Part shown: positions 4,852 to 5,891 of the stretch, in pieces | Numbering within the stretch: the first letter of the stretch is position 1 | Layout of the letters: every line of letters begins with the position of its first letter | NCBI GenBank assembly: GCA_030727885.1 | Contig: JANRAT010000156.1 | Span: 1-5,891 of the forward strand | Length of the DNA: 5,891 bases | Direction of reading: 5' to 3' | DNA from: Rhodospirillales bacterium | GTDB lineage: Bacteria > Pseudomonadota > Alphaproteobacteria > Rhodospirillales > Casp-alpha2 | The notes under the pieces: generated by a model | Told to the model about the DNA's origin: nothing | The model's database searches: none | What the model saw: the letters and a program-made list of their open reading frames with translations, nothing else | Translations under genes and position numbers: made by a program

Positions 4852-5891
4852 ATGTCGACATATCCTGACGTAAAGCTCTTCATTAACGGCAAGTGGCGTG
4901 ATGGCGTCGAGGGCAAGACAATGCCCATCATTGACCCGGCAACCGAAGAAGAGATCGGCCGTTTGGCTGTTGCCACCCGTACAGATCTGGATCAGGCGCT
5001 GGACGCCGCCGAAAAGGGGTTTGCCGTGTGGCGAGCCGTGTCGGCATTCGACCGTTACAAGATCATGCGCAAGGCAGCTGAACTGCTGCGTGAACGCGTT
5101 GACGGTATCGCCTGGCTGATGACCCGCGAACAGGGCAAACCGCTAGGTGATTCTGCCGGTGAAATTTTGCGCGGTGCCGATACCATCGACTGGTTCGCCG
5201 AAGAAGCGCGCCGCACCTATGGGCATGTCATCCCGGCCCGTGCCGGCGGTGTCACGCAGATGACCCTGAAGCTGCCGGTCGGCCCGGTTGCTGCCTTTAC
5301 ACCGTGGAATTTCCCAATCAATCAGATCGTTCGCAAACTCTCGGCGGCTCTGGCTGCCGGCTGTTCGATCATCGTCAAGGCACCGGAAGAGACCCCGGCA
5401 TCGCCGGTTGAACTTATCCGCGCGTTCATCGACGCAGGCGTTCCGGACGGTGTAATCGGTCTGGTCTATGGCGTCCCCGCCGAGATTTCCGAGTACCTCA
5501 TTCCACATCCGACGATCCGCAAGATTTCCTTCACCGGTTCGACCCCTGTTGGCAAGCACCTGGCGGCACTGGCCGGCCAGCATATGAAGCGGGCGACCAT
5601 GGAACTTGGTGGTCATGCCCCGGTGCTGATTTTCAATGATGCGGACATCGCCAGCGCGATCAAGATCATGGCCCCGTTCAAAACCCGCAATGCCGGTCAG
5701 GTCTGCATCTCGCCAACACGTTTTCTGGTTCAGGACAAAGTCGCGGACCAGTTCACGGAAGGGTTCATCAGCGCCCTTGAGAAAACCAAGATCGGCAACG
5801 GTCTGGAAAAAGGCGTCGAAATGGGGCCGATGGCCAATGAGCGCCGCATTCCGGTGATCGAGGCAATGATCAGCGATGCACAATCCAAAGG
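4852..5891 (+). CDS. NAD(P)-dependent aldehyde dehydrogenase, succinate-semialdehyde dehydrogenase-like (3' truncated by window)
   Basis: Oxidises an aldehyde to the carboxylic acid with NAD(P)+. The first 346 residues are present of a family usually about 480 long, so the C-terminal third is missing because the window ends, not because of a mutation. Visible landmarks are the start region KLFINGKW (8-15), the oxyanion-hole Asn in TPWNFP (N153), the cofactor-binding lysine in IVKAPEETP (K176), the Rossmann-region FTGSTPVGK (227-235), the general-base Glu in MELGGHAPV (E251), and the catalytic Cys in [12 protein letters not shown] (C285). The sequence resembles the GabD-like succinate-semialdehyde dehydrogenases of alphaproteobacteria, but motifs do not settle the substrate, so I give no gene symbol. 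AAGG (4841-4844) lies 7 nt before ATG 4852. It is 96 bp downstream of ilvD on the same strand and possibly co-transcribed; a dehydratase plus semialdehyde dehydrogenase pairing also occurs in sugar-acid pathways. Confidence 0.93.
   Translation, partial: MSTYPDVKLFINGKWRDGVEGKTMPIIDPATEEEIGRLAVATRTDLDQALDAAEKGFAVWRAVSAFDRYKIMRKAAELLRERVDGIAWLMTREQGKPLGDSAGEILRGADTIDWFAEEARRTYGHVIPARAGGVTQMTLKLPVGPVAAFTPWNFPINQIVRKLSAALAAGCSIIVKAPEETPASPVELIRAFIDAGVPDGVIGLVYGVPAEISEYLIPHPTIRKISFTGSTPVGKHLAALAGQHMKRATMELGGHAPVLIFNDADIASAIKIMAPFKTRNAGQVCISPTRFLVQDKVADQFTEGFISALEKTKIGNGLEKGVEMGPMANERRIPVIEAMISDAQSK

Noticed and set aside
5143..5883. 246-residue open frame on the minus strand
   Set aside because: It is antisense to the aldehyde dehydrogenase, whose catalytic Asn, Lys, Glu and Cys motifs are intact on the plus strand. 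Long antisense frames are common in GC-rich genes.

Overview
The window is compact bacterial chromosome with moderately high GC (estimated by eye, not counted). Coding density, codon use and the close match of the ilvD product to proteobacterial long-form dihydroxy-acid dehydratases suggest a proteobacterium, most likely an alphaproteobacterium; the class is an inference. I see no RNA genes, mobile elements, CRISPR arrays or integration scars.

Layout from left to right. Positions 1-125 hold a strong intrinsic terminator (42-71) for an off-window plus-strand gene, then an extended -10 promoter placed directly before gene 1. Gene 1 (126-683, +) encodes an unrecognised two-helix membrane protein with a C-terminal coiled coil. 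It converges on a minus-strand class V aminotransferase of the cysteine-desulfurase-like type (680-1930). The two genes share a CTAG in which both stop codons overlap, and the aminotransferase terminator is embedded in the 3' end of gene 1. Upstream of the aminotransferase, on the same strand, is a four-helix MAPEG family protein (2009-2398). An AT-rich divergent control region (2399-2476) separates this from an HxlR family regulator (2477-2791, +).

The right half is metabolic. It holds a complete ilvD (2887-4755, +) for branched-chain amino acid synthesis, with a plausible sigma70 promoter inside an 8-bp inverted repeat. A 96-bp spacer with a hairpin follows, then an NAD(P)-dependent aldehyde dehydrogenase resembling succinate-semialdehyde dehydrogenases (4852 to the window end, 3' truncated).

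How the parts may work together: the HxlR gene and the MAPEG-aminotransferase pair form a typical divergent regulator-target arrangement. HxlR proteins often sense electrophiles or oxidants through a conserved cysteine, MAPEG proteins are often glutathione-linked, and the PLP enzyme is desulfurase-like, so a thiol or electrophile response is a reasonable but untested reading. The aminotransferase also appears to have its own promoter and a TTG start. Nothing here is clearly a new defence or mobile system. The most notable points are regulatory: the embedded terminator, two likely leaderless transcripts, operator-like repeats, and a desulfurase-like enzyme without the usual desulfurase cysteine.
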